A DNA stretch of 64,000 bases from Trogon surrucura (taxonomy: Eukaryota > Chordata > Aves > Trogoniformes > Trogonidae): NCBI GenBank assembly GCA_020746105.1, contig CM036658.1, positions 9,470,689 to 9,534,688 on the forward strand, written 5' to 3'. Below are positions 1 to 12,566 of the stretch, one piece after another. Each line of letters starts with the position of its first letter. Within the stretch, counting starts at the first letter, position 1. A model generated the notes under the pieces. That model searched no databases and was not told where the DNA came from. It was given only the letters and a program-made list of their open reading frames with translations. The translations under genes were made by a program, and so were the position numbers.

Positions 1-807
1 TTCCTATAAATAATGCACCATCAATTTGGTAGTTCAGGTTAAAGCAGAGAACTATATTAAATACGAATGTTCTCTGCTGCCAGAGAATGTTTATTAGAGA
101 TATCAATTCATCATTTTATTTTCAATAGTTAGCTGAATGGACATAAGCAAATTTTTCTCCATGAGTTCTATGCTGGCAGCAATCTTATAAGACTACAGGG
201 TTGCAGTGAAATGTTAATTAATCCTGCATGTCTCACTGAGCACCTAAAAGAACAATGACAAATGTAACTGTACAGAGGTGGTTATTCCCTTCTTTGGGTG
301 AAGCATGTTGAGAGAAGCAAGTACTACACAAACAAGCAGCTTCAAAAGGAGGGGTACATCACTTCATTCTGGAGAAGTCTTGAATGGCAGAAAAAGCTTT
401 GTCCTTCTGACAAAGCCTTTCTCAGCCTAGAGAGACTGCTGAGGTAAGGATGACAGAAAAAATTTTACTGCCTTAAGAGGGGTAAATCAGTCTTTCAAAG
501 AACACTGTTTCAAGGATAGGAAGAGGCAATGAAGAAATTTTCCAGCCAGTTAGTAGAAAAGATAATAAGATAGTGTGCACCTGGAGATAGTAAGTAAACT
601 TGTTCAGAAGTTTTTAACAAGATGTTCATCTTTGGGAGTATGTGGAATCAGACCTAAGCAGGACTTTTCTAGTCAAACCCCACTTTGTGGAGATTAGAGG
701 GTACCAAAACATCAAAAATTGTATATGAAAGGCTGAAAGTGAGCCAAAATTAAATGCAGCAGTGGGAGATTGTGACTACCACCTCAATTCAGAGCACCAA
801 AAACTTG
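1..807. other. AT-rich sequence without recognised feature
   Basis: I see no coding exon, RNA gene or recognisable repeat here. Stop codons are frequent in all frames and the composition is that of ordinary AT-rich bird intergenic or intronic DNA. Confidence 0.5.
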
Positions 808-1195
808 TCCCCACACACCTGTAAGGAGCATGTGTGCTAATTTACATGAGAGGCAAATTAAATTTTAACATAGAATCCTAGAACGGCCTAGGCTGGAAGG
901 ACCTTAGAGATCATTTAATTCAATCTCTCTGTCATGGGCGGGGACGCCTCTCAACTAAATCAGGCAACATGTGGGGATCTATTGATCCAATGACGAGTGT
1001 AATCATTATAACTAACCAATAATTGTAGAATTAGTGGAAAGTTAGGCATGTTTACACTAATAAGTTACAAAATAAATACTTTGCAGTATTTTGGTGGGGT
1101 ATGGTAGTTTCATCCAGCATCCAAACTTGGCCAACTTTGCTAATAAAGCAATGTCAGCTTTCTAAAATACCATTTGGTTGAGAGAGTTGCTTTCA
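808..1195 (+). repeat. Unclassified dispersed repeat, copy A
   Basis: This stretch aligns by eye with 34553-34835. Shared blocks include the segment around 'GCTAATTTACATGAG', the segment 'TTTACACTAAT-AAGTTACAA', and the segment from 'ATCCAAACTTGGCCAACTTT' through the 'ACCATTTGGTT' block near 1174. Copy A is split by a reverse-strand CR1 tail (869-967) that copy B lacks. I do not recognise the family; an old LTR, a DNA transposon remnant or a segmental duplication are all possible. Strand is arbitrary. Confidence 0.6.
869..967 (-). mobile_element. CR1 LINE 3'-end fragment
   Basis: The reverse complement reads as the extreme 3' end of a CR1 LINE: the conserved 'CTAAGGTCCTTCCAGCC' block followed by one CATAGAATC tail unit. 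It is 5' truncated to about 100 bp, typical of CR1. It lies inside unclassified repeat copy A and is absent from copy B, so it inserted after the two copies diverged. Confidence 0.8.
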
Positions 1196-2948
1196 GCAAC
1201 AAGGCCACAAAAAAATGGACTAATATGTCAGACACGACTCTGCAGTTTGATGTGCTCTTGGGATGTTCCTCGGTTGAATACAACCTCTCTCTCCTTCAAT
1301 GATGTGATGAGGTGAAAGGCATTGTTCTCACCCAGATATACTCACAATCAAATTTCATCCAGTTTTGTCCCCTTCTGCCTGGCACTCCAGATCTGTAATA
1401 TTACTGGGACTATTGTGAGGAGGAAAGGACTGTTAGTGGTTACAGAAGCAGGTATCATAGGAGTGTGATCTGTTCTCCTCGAAACCTGGGAGATTCACAT
1501 GGAATGTAATGTTTTGAATTTCTTCTCTTTTGTTCTGGACCCAGCTTGGTGTCTCCAGTGATTACAGTCTTTGATTCAACTGGGTATTGAAGCTTATAAA
1601 AAGTGAATACCTTTTATCTTTGGATGGATTTCTGGCTTTGAGTTTAAGAGCATATATCCTCAAGCATATGATGCCTTGCTAATGGCCTGTTATTGTAAAA
1701 TGTCCATTCTTTTCACTCTTGCAAGCTTCATCCCTTAATCTCTCACTCCATGTCATTCTAGTATACAATACTGTAATAATAAAATCCAGATTCACCTGAA
1801 CTAATGCCCCAGACAACAAATTTTTAAGTTTCATTTCTTTTACAATGTTATTGTAGTCATTTTCTAAACATATCACAGAGGATGTTGCCCAGGGCAGATT
1901 TCAGATGAACAGCCAATCTTTCTTAGCAAACAGTGTAACTGGAAGGATGAGAAATGCAAAGCTGCAAAGCACTGGATAATTACACCCCGGTGGGGAGACT
2001 GTTTTCACGGCTACCCTACCACCCATGTAGCCATTTAGATGTTAAATAACACTTCATAAAAAGCTTTGCGAAAATTGTTATGATGACAATAGAAAAGAAA
2101 ACGTTGAACTTTGTCACCAGCATTATACCATGAGTATTACGAGAAATAAAAGCACAGCTGATCAGCATCGACAGAACTTTGGACAGTCGTTGAGCTGTTG
2201 GTTCCTCATTGGGAAAGCGGACCTAAAAGTTAATGTCTACCTGAGCGTTTCAGCACTATTAGCAGTGCAAATTTGCTGACCTTCTTCTAGCTGCCTGAAG
2301 TTCAACCTAAGTCCCACATTCCCAAATCATTTATAATAATTTCTGTGTGTCTGTCTGTGTGGTGGGAACCTGGAGTGTGCATTGTCCCTAAGGTCTCTAT
2401 GCACGATATTAACTGCACAGCATCCAACATTGCAACTGTGTGCACGATGCTGACGTGAACCAGGGCTTGTCCAGGAGACATGAGAACACACATCAGGAAG
2501 GTGTTACACAGGAATTTGTCAGGAATCTGTTTTCAGCTTGTGGGAGGCTGACCTGAGCCAGCAAATACAGTTATTTGCCTCAAAATGCTTATTTGACTCT
2601 ACTCAGGATACTCTTGTCACTCACAGAGTAACTTGAAATGACATGTGGATTAATTGATTAATGAAGTAGTGTCTCCATTTTGAGTTTCCCTCTAATAGAA
2701 TTAATGACCCATTCCTTCTATTGCTTATTCTATACTGGTCCAAATCTGGAATAAAATGTCCTTTCCAAATACCCTGCTAATGTGCAAACCATAGTTAACA
2801 GCTTGATAAGTGCCACTGGTTTGATGAAATTGAAACAATGCGATATTGAGTTGGGGGGGAAGTTGTCTTTTGCTTTATATACTTTTTTTTTTCCTCCTTC
2901 TGCTTTTTTTTTTCATTTTTTTTTTGTTTCAGGTTGGCAAGCCTATTA
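1196..2948. other. AT-rich sequence without recognised feature
   Basis: I see no gene or recognisable repeat. A T-rich tract (about 2880-2933) precedes the next CR1 fragment. Confidence 0.45.
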
Positions 2949-3132
2949 CATAGAATTATAGAATCATAGAATGCATTGGATCGGAAACAACCTTTAAAGG
3001 TCATCTAGTCTACCCCCTGCGGTGAGTAGGGACATCTTTAACTAGATCAAGTTTCTCAGAGCCCCATCAAGCCTGACCTTGAATGTCCCCGGGGATGGAA
3101 CCTCCATTACCTCTCTGGGCAACTTCTTTACG
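2949..3132 (-). mobile_element. CR1 LINE 3'-end fragment
   Basis: On the minus strand this is a CR1 3' end. From the high-coordinate side it carries the 'GTTGCCCAGAGAGGT' block, the 'AAGGTTGTTTCCGATCC' region and then three degenerate ATTCTATG units at about 2949-2972. The upstream CR1 body is missing, so it is a 5'-truncated copy. No coding potential remains. Confidence 0.8.
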
Positions 3133-6111
3133 AGAGAATCTGGATTTGTATTTTGGCACCACCTGAACAAAATCTATGTCACAAATCCTTTGAAATGGGA
3201 AAAATTGAAAGATATTTGTTCATTCATTTTCTGGGTTCCTTGTGCCTGGTTCTTAGTTAACCTGTTTCTGACTAGAATGACATCTAAGCAAGTGTGTAAA
3301 TTTTTCATTAAAATTATTCAGACAATGTTCCCAGAATTCAGGAGCTGAGGTATGATCTAAGGTTTGTTATTTTGAGAGGAAAACTCACTTTGATTAAAGT
3401 AGATCTTTAATAAAACCTGCAAATAGTTCGTAAGCAAATCAAAAGCATTTCAGCATGCAGTACCTTTGATCCAGGGTACTGTAAACAGGGAAATATTGTG
3501 TGATTATTCCTAGTAGTTATAGAAAAAGATACAGAAATATTGCATATAGCTATACTGGATATAGCTAGACCAACCTCATCTACCTGAACCGGTTCACACC
3601 AGTTTCCACATCTGTGGGCTAGATCTTTAATAATTCTTGGATACTTTATGAAATTATACCACATAGACAGCTGATATACCTCAAGCTAGTAAATTTCAGA
3701 AAGGAACTCGTATAAAAGACCATTCATTATGTTTACTCTGTTCATATAGAAAATACTACAGAAAATGTGAAGTTTTTATTTTAAGGTCCCTAGGTATCAG
3801 AATTTTGCTTTGACTCTGCAGAATGTTGCCGTGCAGTAAATGTTACTGCACACAGAGGGCTTCAAATGGGGTTCTGGATGACCAGCAACCAACCAAGGTC
3901 TGGTGGTTTAGTGTGCCAGGTAATTACTGAGGAAAACTGAGTGTGGAGAAGCTGGGCTAGAGGCAAGAATTCTGTGTCTAGGAACTTGCACACACAAATC
4001 CAAAACATGAGAGCTAGGGTTTTTCTTTTTATGTATTTCCAAGGTATGTTTCTTACAGTATCCTGTATTTTATAGCAAATGTTTCCTATCAAAATATGCT
4101 TTTGACTAATCTCCACAGCTATGCAGGCTTGTTTTTCCAACATGGACAATCTGAAAATCTGTGTTGGTTCTGTTTATTTTTCTAAGACGTTAGTACTGTT
4201 TGACGGCAGTCTGTCAAACAACTATGAACATATATGGAACTATTATCATGTAATGTCTATGACTAGAGCAATTTATGACTGACACAATTTTTATCTTGTC
4301 AACTGTGTCAAAAGGAGGTGAGGCCACACTACTGGCCTTGTTGACTTTGAATATTTGAAATTATTACTTGCAGTGATATATACTGTAGAAATAACTGGAA
4401 GAAAATACCACCAGATCGCATTTCAGAGACCAAGACTATGTGTCTTCCTTTCCTACCTAAACAGCAATCGTCCTTCTGAAATGCACACAAATGGACACTG
4501 AAACTAGAAAAAAACAAGGACTAACTGGAAATGGAAATGGTTGTCTCTACTTCTCACAGTCTGGCAAAGGGAAAACTGAAACAAAGCAAAGGGGGCATAT
4601 TTGTTCCCTAGGACAGGGCATGACCTGAAAAGGTTTCTCAGAGAGTGTGTAGAATCTCCAGTGTGGGCAAGAGTCTGCTCCTGTTGGCCTACCTGCGACA
4701 TGGCACCTTCACCAGGTGACCTCCAAATGTCCTTTCTGACAAAAATAGCTTTATAACTCTACAACTGTAACTGACAGCCACAGAACAGCAGTTTTTATGG
4801 GTTACCACTTCACTGTCCACCCAAATACAACCCGTCATTGAGAAGACAGACTGTGTCATCCTTAGGCACTAAAGCAGAAAATTTGTGGGTCAAGGAGCGA
4901 TGCGTGACAGCTTTAAAGGAAAGGTGTAATGCAAGGAGTATGGAGACAAAGCCATAATATAACATAGATAATTAAATTATTATGTAATATTAAATTATAA
5001 TTATTGTATATGCAATTCCAGGGAATCCATATGAAGATAGGGATTTCCACTAACAGGAAGCTGTACTTGGACTCAGGGAAGAGTCTGAATGAACAAAGGA
5101 AGTGGCAGAAGAAAACCACTTGTAGCTTTACATTGTGTTCTTCCATTCCTGTTTTGTTTCCACAAAGAAACAATTCATTTGTTCCCATCACAAACCTCCT
5201 ATTCAGATTTGACTAATATGATTTCATGAAGTCAATCAGGCCACTCAGCAGAACAAATAACACAGCCCCATGTATAGGGAAGAGATCTGACATTCACCCT
5301 CTGTGTTTCACTTTTGTCATCTATACAGTGAGTTTTCCACAAAAGCATTTTTAAATGCATTTTAAAAAATATTTTTATATTTTTTGAATGGTATATATGA
5401 GAATTATTGCCAATAGTGATTGATGTTAATAATTTGAGATATTTAATCTTGCTCATTAGATTTTTCTTTGTCAAATAATTGATTGGAAACACTGACATTT
5501 AGCTAGTCACCAGATTTTTTATCTATTTTTAATTTTGTTTCAGTAGTTATAAACAGTTGTTCAAAGGAAAATTCAGCCTGAGGAACGTCTTTGACATGAC
5601 TGTCTGAAAAGGATGGATAGCCATGCTTGTTCCTTGTCATCAGAAATGGCAGACTGCACTTCACCTTCCACCAGGAAGAGTCCCAAAATGTCTTGTAATC
5701 ATATTGAAGTTGATGAACCCAGTGGAGTGTGGTTCTGGGAGGATCCAAAATCCTCTTGTTAGACCAGAACTAAATTTTTGCCTCCTATATACTTGGTGCT
5801 CTGGTGGCTTAGAATGTGGAAGCAAAAGCGTGGACTCCATCAAACCTGGGATATGTTTCTGTGTGAGGATTTGGGTCTGTGCTAAGTTATGAGAATGGGT
5901 GGCACTCTGCAGCTGTAAAGTGGCTTTTAAGAAAACAGCATCAGTTTGCACAAAACCACAAAAAACTTGTGAGTAATTCTTTTTCTCCACACACAGACAT
6001 GTTGTTTCATGACAGCTACTCTGTGAGTATTTTAGTGGCACAAGGTTGAGGCAGAGGTAGAAACAAAACAAAAGGAAGTGTGACAACTAAAGGCTGGACA
6101 TACAGGTGGCA
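3133..6111. other. AT-rich sequence without recognised feature
   Basis: I found no exon, RNA gene or classified repeat. Open frames of 60-140 codons occur on both strands, but none resembles a known protein and they overlap one another in several frames. Confidence 0.45.
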
Positions 6112-6720
6112 TGTCATATTGCTGAGATAACTGAGACATGGTGGGAGAGCTTGTGTGACCAGTGCGCTGTGAGGGATGGGTAGAGGCTCTTCATCAGAGG
6201 CTGGCAGGGATGATGAGGAGGGGTGGTCTCTACATCAAGGAGCAGCTTGGATGTGTGGGGCTCCCCAACGGGATAGGTGACAGATGGGTGAGAACAAATG
6301 GATCAGTGCTGTAGGGCAGGGAGATAGATGACATTTTCATGTGCTATTACTGACCACCTGGTCTTTAGCCACTGGCCATGTTTCTCCTGTGGGTCTTCAA
6401 CCTCTCTGACATCAGATGAGAGGGAAAAGTAGTAGGACATGAATCGTTGGAGTATTTCTGGTGTGTGCCAGGGATAACCTCGTGGTACAAGTCCTTGAAG
6501 GGCCAAGTGAGGAGGAGGTGGAGCTGGACCTGCTTGTCGGTAGCATAGAGGAGCTCCTGGGGGAGGTGGTAAACAGAGGCAGCCTGGGCTGAAGGGACCA
6601 TAAAGTAGTCATGGTCAAGATCTAGGGGAGAGTGATGATTGGATAGCAGCAGAGGATAGATCCCAGACTTTAGGAAAAGAATGCTAAATTTAAACTAGGG
6701 GTTGGGTGGATGTGTACAAC
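6112..6720 (+). pseudogene. CR1 ORF2 endonuclease-region fragment, decayed
   Basis: Plus-strand translation in shifting frames matches the CR1 endonuclease domain. Near 6128 an ITETWWES stretch corresponds to the conserved 'TETWW' motif, followed by a GYRLF-like stretch with a stop. Near 6590 an SDH-like motif corresponds to the conserved SDH of APE-type endonucleases. Several frameshifts and stops separate the pieces, so it is a dead copy. It lacks the RT domain; the next CR1 piece on this strand starts about 2.8 kb downstream and need not belong to the same insertion. Confidence 0.7.
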
Positions 6721-9509
6721 ACAAGGTGCTTTGGTTCAGATTTTCAAGCACCCCAGCACAGGCATAATGTTCTTCCACAAGATAGAAATTTCAGCATATT
6801 CTTAAAATCAGGTTAAAAGCCAAAATATCTACCTTTTATTAAGTAAAAAGCACAAGTGCATCATCAGTTCTGAGACCTGTACTCTTTTATTTTGCAGCAT
6901 ATGCACTTTAAATTGCACCTCTAAAATGTTTTGCAGGAAAACAGGAAGCAGAATCCAGGCATTTTATTTCTTCATTCCCTCCTGTAGGCTAACCTCCCGG
7001 GCTTGCTGATTGAATTGCTTCTCCCATGACACACAGTCAGCAAGTGACTCCAACGGTGCACTATGTATCTCTGCCAGAGGTGCTTGGGGAGCATCAGAAT
7101 TGGAGACAAAACTGGAGAAAGTCACTACCACCTAAAAAAGGAGTGAACACATGTAAAACTTCTACAGTTGTCCACGGTACTTTGAAAAAGAGATGTCCTA
7201 TGAAAAACATTGAAAGGAAATGTGTCAGGTACATGCAAAACATCTTTCCCCCAAATCAAACAAACAAACCTCCCAACAATATATTTCAGTTCAGATCAGT
7301 CTAACCAAAGAAAATGCTTCTCTAGTGAGTGAAATTAACAATTTTGCACAGGGAATTTCCTTTTTATTGGCATTACACTTTTGTTGATATTTTTAGCTAG
7401 CAGTTACCAGATGGTCTTTATTACATATTGATTTCTGAGAAACTATTAGTGAGACATTGTGCTGTCTCAGTGGTGCTAAACCTGTGATGCTATACTTGCT
7501 ACTAGGTAAAAAAAAACCCTCTTTCCAAGCCAAAACCAGGACACACTGCTTAGTATTTTGGGTCATTCTGAAAATGTCATTGGAGATAATGGAAAAAATA
7601 TTTTAGTTTTGTATATATATGTATATGTGTATATATGTATTCATTCAAATAACTTTAAAATTACTCGAAATGATGATTTAATTTGGTCTTATCTAAGTAA
7701 TTTGTCTACAGGTTTATGGGTTACTGTACTTAATACTGACAGTGCACTCCAGTTCTTTAATAATTTTTGAAAAATGTGACATCAGATCAAAGCTTCCAGT
7801 GATGATGGTGGAAGATGTGCTTTGGAAGTGAGGTATTTCTTTAGTTTATTAGTGGTTCAGAGATCTCAATGTTCATGAATTTTTGCCTCAAAAACCCCAA
7901 ACCAACATCACAATAGAATTTAAAAAGAACCCTTTATATCTTCTTGCAGAACAAATACAATCACTGTGTCTCTTAATACATAAACAATTTTCAGGAGCTA
8001 AGAGGTAATTAGAATTATTTGATAACTAAATTGCTTACAACGCATCTAGCCCTATCATTTATTAAAATCTTGTTCATTATGTTGTTTTCTCTCTACCGAG
8101 AGAAAAACAGAGTAGAGGAAATGCAGTAGTTGTGTTTTCAAATTACTGTGTGTGACACTAGCTTTAAATAACTGAAATAATGGTTTCGCTATCAATATCC
8201 TTACATTAGATCTGTGCTAGTCCCAGCTGCCTGCCCAGTAAGATTAAGTAAATCTAGTTGCTCATTTGAATATACCAATATTTTGTTAAACCGCTTAATT
8301 TTGCTGCCAACTGGCTCTTACAGACAGGGAAGGTGGTTAATTTGGGATATTTCTTAACTCTGCCTTGATAGTGAGCACACAAGTAATTGATGTTCAAACC
8401 AATAAATCTCGATATGATCGAAATACTTTATAAAAATTTGGCTTGAAAGAACTGAGAGTCAACTAAACCATCTTATTTTGTCCCAGATTTAAAAACTACA
8501 CAAATGCCTGCATCCTACTCACTACAGAAACCATACCTATCATGAGGCAGAAAAATTCTCTTTAGTGTTTTGGGGATTTAACAAGATGAAAATATCTGCA
8601 CTTGCTATAGTTAGGACTACATGCGAGTACTACTTGCAACCAGAATCGCATTAAAGCCCCTTTCCTAAAGCAGTCAATAAAGGTTGCAGTATCTTCCTGT
8701 TCTAAGTAACCTGAAAGATATTTGTTTTTGTGAGACTGTCCACCAGACATACGTGTTACAGGGAATACTAGCATCGCAGAGGATGTATACACCTTTTAAA
8801 TTCAGACTTAGACCTCAGCCTTACGACCATTCACAGCCACTCTCCATTCCCTTAATGTTTTTTCTTCATCTTTATACACAGAGCTGCCAGATACTCATAT
8901 AAGGACGTTTATACTTTGACACCTCTCTATAAATAGCCCTAGGACAAGGTTGTGTAGATTTTATTTAACCTGTCTTAATTGCTGTTAGAAGGGGAGGATG
9001 TAATTTGACTGCCATTGTTAAGAGAAGAGGGAGCTGAGAGTCACACAAATTTCCAGCCTAAGAGAATAAGTGAAGGGAGAAAAGAGAGTTTCTGCTGGAT
9101 TTTTCTAAATTAACTTTTTTCCTTCTCAACATATGCACATAAGGAGAACTATGTAAATGAAAGCAATTACATGCCAAGTACGGTAATGTTACTGTAATTT
9201 CAAAAATGAAAATTACCTGAAATGGCAAGTTGTATTGGATGCAATTAGAGCAGCCTAAACAAAGAGAAACTTACTTAGTCCTACATTAATTTGTCCTTAT
9301 CAGGTCTCCCAGTGATGTTATTTTTAACATGTCTGATTGTAGTTATAACCTTGATAAAACTGTTGTGACTCCTGTGTATCTCTGCATGGTCCTACTGTCC
9401 TACAGGTTCATTTTCTTCCAATCTATTACCCCTTCCATGACCTGTGACATCAGTCTAATTGAAAGAATAAAATAAAATCGAAGCATGCAACCTGTGCCTT
9501 CAATGACAA
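6721..9509. other. AT-rich sequence without recognised feature
   Basis: There is no gene-like ORF. The only local structure is a short TATATG-type microsatellite at 7611-7640. Confidence 0.45.
7611..7640. repeat. Imperfect (TA/TG)n microsatellite
   Basis: About 30 bp of alternating TATA and TGTA dinucleotides. Confidence 0.8.
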
Positions 9510-10226
9510 ACCCCAAATGGGTTGATGAAGAGAGAGCAGTGGATGTCATACCTTGACTTCAGTAAAGTTTTCGATACTGTCCCCTGTAACATCCTCGTAG
9601 GTAAACTCGAGAATGATAGGATAGATGATTGGACTGTGAGGTGGATTGTTAGCTGGTTCAGCAATAGAGTTCAGAGGGTTGTGATCAGTGGCACAGAGTC
9701 AAGTTGGAGGCCTGTGGCCAGTGATGTTCCCCAGGGATCAGTCCTGGGTCTGTTTTTGTTCAGTATCTTCATCAACGACCTGGATGAGGGGACGGAGTGC
9801 ACCCTCAGCAAGTTCACTGATGGTATGAAATTGGGAGGGGTGACTGATGCCCAGGAAGGCTGTGCTGCCATCCAACGAGATCTGGATAGGCTGGAGAGCT
9901 GGGCAAAGGGGAACCTCATGAAGTTCAATAGGGACAAGTGTAGAGTCCTGCATCTCGGGAGAAACAACACCAGGCACCAGGACAGATTAGAGGTCACCCT
10001 GTTGGAAAGCAGCCCCGTGGAGAAAGACTTTGGAGTCCTAGTGGAGTCCTAGTTGTCCATGGGCCAGCAATGTGCCTTTGTGGCCAAGAGGGCCAGTGGG
10101 ATCCTGGGGGCCATTAAGAAAACTGTGTCCAGCATGTCTAAGGCAGTTCTTCTCCCCCTCTACTCCAGCCTCTAACATTCTATGATTGATTCTTTGATTC
10201 TACAATTTTATGATTGATTCTATGAT
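9510..10226 (+). pseudogene. CR1 LINE: reverse transcriptase C-terminal part and 3' tail
   Basis: A 176-codon open stretch (9522-10052) matches the CR1 reverse transcriptase. It shows motif A (LDFSKVFDTVP), the PQGSVLG block of motif B, and motif C as FTDGMKL where the family has F/Y-ADD-TKL. The second catalytic aspartate is therefore glycine, so this copy could not have supplied RT activity. A stop after 'GVLVES' and a deletion after about 10170 remove the rest of the ORF. The element ends in degenerate ATTCTATG units (10175-10226). Confidence 0.9.
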
Positions 10227-10532
10227 TCTAAGATTCATAGAATCACAGAATCATAAAATTATCAGGGTTGGAAGAGACCTTAAAGATCATCTAGTTCCAA
10301 TCGCCCCCGCCATCAGCAGGGACATCCCCCACTAGATAAGGCTGCTCAGAGCTCCATCCAACCTGGTCTTAAAAACTTCCAAAGATGGGGCTTTGACCAC
10401 CTCTCTGGGCAACCTGTGCCAGTGTCTCACCACCCTCATGGCGAAGAGCTTCTTCTTACCATCCAGTCTAAACCAATCCATCTCTAGCTTCAATCCATTC
10501 CTTCTAGTCCTATCACTATCTGACATCCTAAA
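10227..10532 (-). mobile_element. CR1 LINE 3' fragment, inverted against the previous CR1
   Basis: On the minus strand a 64-codon open stretch (10332-10526) encodes the C-terminal end of CR1 ORF2 (NGLKLEMDWFRLDGKKK, then WHRLPREVV). The CR1 3' UTR and CATAGAATCA tail follow at 10227-10250. Its 3' end abuts the plus-strand CR1 tail. After its other end, at 10537-10560, ATTCTA-type units of the plus-strand tail resume, which suggests insertion into that tail. Confidence 0.9.
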
Positions 10533-10561
10533 AAGTCTATAATTCTACAATTCTATGATTA

Positions 10562-11553
10562 GTTTGGAACTGTTGGCTAGAATTCCATGCAAAGAAAAAA
10601 GATTTGGAATGAAGGAGGACATTACAGGGTTATGTCTCTTCCTTTTTGAGAAGTCACTTCTTAGCCTGGGTCTCTCATGAAGTGCAAAATAGACAGTTTA
10701 TATTTGTCCTCCTTCCACTCCCACTCAATTTCTGAACATACAGATTGAATTTTCAACAGTTTTATACGTGAGAAGACTACAAAGATTCCACATATTCACT
10801 TAAAACAATGAATTTAGGAGAAAAGAGAGTGAATTTAATCTTTCAACAAAAGAAGAGATGACAGTCTAACTCTGTCCTCTCCTGTGTCTCTTGATACACA
10901 GGAAAGAATTCACACAAATGAAATATTGTGAACACTGTCTCTCTACAAAAACACTCCCAAGAATTAGCTAGAATGGAGAAAATCCAGTCTGAAACATCCC
11001 CATCCAGTGAGCTGCTGCATGCTGTGCCCTGGCTTGGGGTCTGCACTCCAACACAGCTGCTGCAACCCAGGAGCCAATGGCAAACTGAGGGTGCACCTCT
11101 AACCTGCACCAGTGGCAGTATGGCAATGCGCTTGGTGTTGCTTGTACCCTGATATGCCCTTAGTTACTTTGTAAAGCATTTATTGCATTTTATGGAGAAA
11201 GTGACAAAAGCATTGTTTTTCCTAGGCACATTTTTGGATTTGCAAAGTCTAACAATTTTGGACAGGGTATGGGCAATTCTCTTTGCTTCAGGTCTCTTAC
11301 AGTTGCTGCTACTAAATTGTCCTCTCTTGAGCAATACAACACCTTCCACCCCCATTTTTCTTTCCTCCTTTTTTTCCTACTCTGTTTTAAGCAGCTTCAC
11401 TGATGGGGGATGAGATCTTATGCCAGGAAATGCATAAATGAAGAATTGAAAATAAATTACATAAAAATTATTTTCTAAACCAGAAAAGGTCAACATTAAA
11501 AGAAACCCTAATAATTATTTTCTGCTGAATGCAAAGGAAGGGGATAAAGGAGC
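10562..11553. other. Unique sequence without recognised feature
   Basis: I see no gene or classified repeat. Short open frames near 10928-11152 and 11183-11413 resemble nothing I know. Confidence 0.4.
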
Positions 11554-12566
11554 TGTCATGGTTCAAGAAGACTGGGACAAAAAATACACACAGTCTCCAA
11601 CTCACTCTTCTCCCCCACCCCCACTTCCACAGTGATGTGGAGAGAGACAATTCAACTAAAAATTCCCAAAAGTTTGAGATTAAGGATAAGAGAGGGTAAT
11701 AATCTACCATTTAAGACAACGGGTAAAGAACCAGAGTGATTTGGGGTGAAAAACATAGATTTAACTCACCACTACCATTTACAAAGCAGGATAGTGAGAG
11801 GAATACATGAGTAAGTAGGACCTGATTTTAAATACACTTCACCCTCCACCTCTCCCATTTTCCTGGCTACCTGCTCTCCCTTCCATCAGTGCAAGGGGGA
11901 CAGGCAGTGGGGGGTGCAGTCCATCTGGCCATTGCTGATTGTACATGACAACTCCTTCTTGAGAAAGAGGGCTCCTCGCAGTCTCTCCTTCCTGCCTCAT
12001 GGTGTCCACCTCACAGGAGGCAATCCTCTTCCTCCTCTGAGTCCCTCAGGGCCACAGATCACTTCAGGCATGTACCCCGCTGATACTCCCTCTCTCTCCC
12101 CTCTGGCATGGGGCTCTGCATGTACCGACGCATCCTGGATGTTCTTGTCACCATCAGTTCCCCCCAACTGGTAGGCAACCACCTTCCTGCCATCTCAGCC
12201 TCCAGGGGCTTCAGGGAAAGGTCCTGCCCCGGCACCCTTCTCCCTCTCCTTCTCCTCTGGGACTCTTCTCCCTCTTTCTCTTCTCAGGGCAACATTCCTT
12301 TGTTCTCCTCTCACCTACCCCCCCACCCCAAACAGAAAAACTCCCCAACACTAAAGACAGGACAGCTCAACACAAGAAAAAACAAAAAGAGAGAGACAGA
12401 ACAATGGGGTCACCTCTCAAATATCTTGATGGCAGAGGCGCTGCTTGGCCTGGCCCTGGCCAGTGGCAGGTCCAACTCCTACCTGGGGGTGGGGGAGACT
12501 CTTGAATCTTCACACGAGTTTACCCCTCTTTTTACAAAAAAACCCACCAAACTCAAATCCATTACA
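11554..12566 (-). mobile_element. Solo LTR of an ERVL-like family (diverged copy)
   Basis: About 1 kb with the architecture of the other long LTRs in this window, in reverse orientation. It opens TGTCATGGTTC and closes ATTACA. It carries the CTGGCCAGTGGCAGG and CTCCTACCTGGGGGTGGG blocks near its high-coordinate end, like the copy at 53371-54387. In sense direction an AT-rich TATA-like spot near 12422 follows the 'CGCCTCTG' block seen in the related LTRs. I could not find a clean target-site duplication. No retroviral genes are present, so it is a solo LTR left by recombination. Open frames inside are incidental. Confidence 0.7.

Noticed and set aside
5661-6086. 141-codon minus-strand open frame
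   Set aside because: No recognisable domain; other frames of the same segment are also open, as expected by chance.
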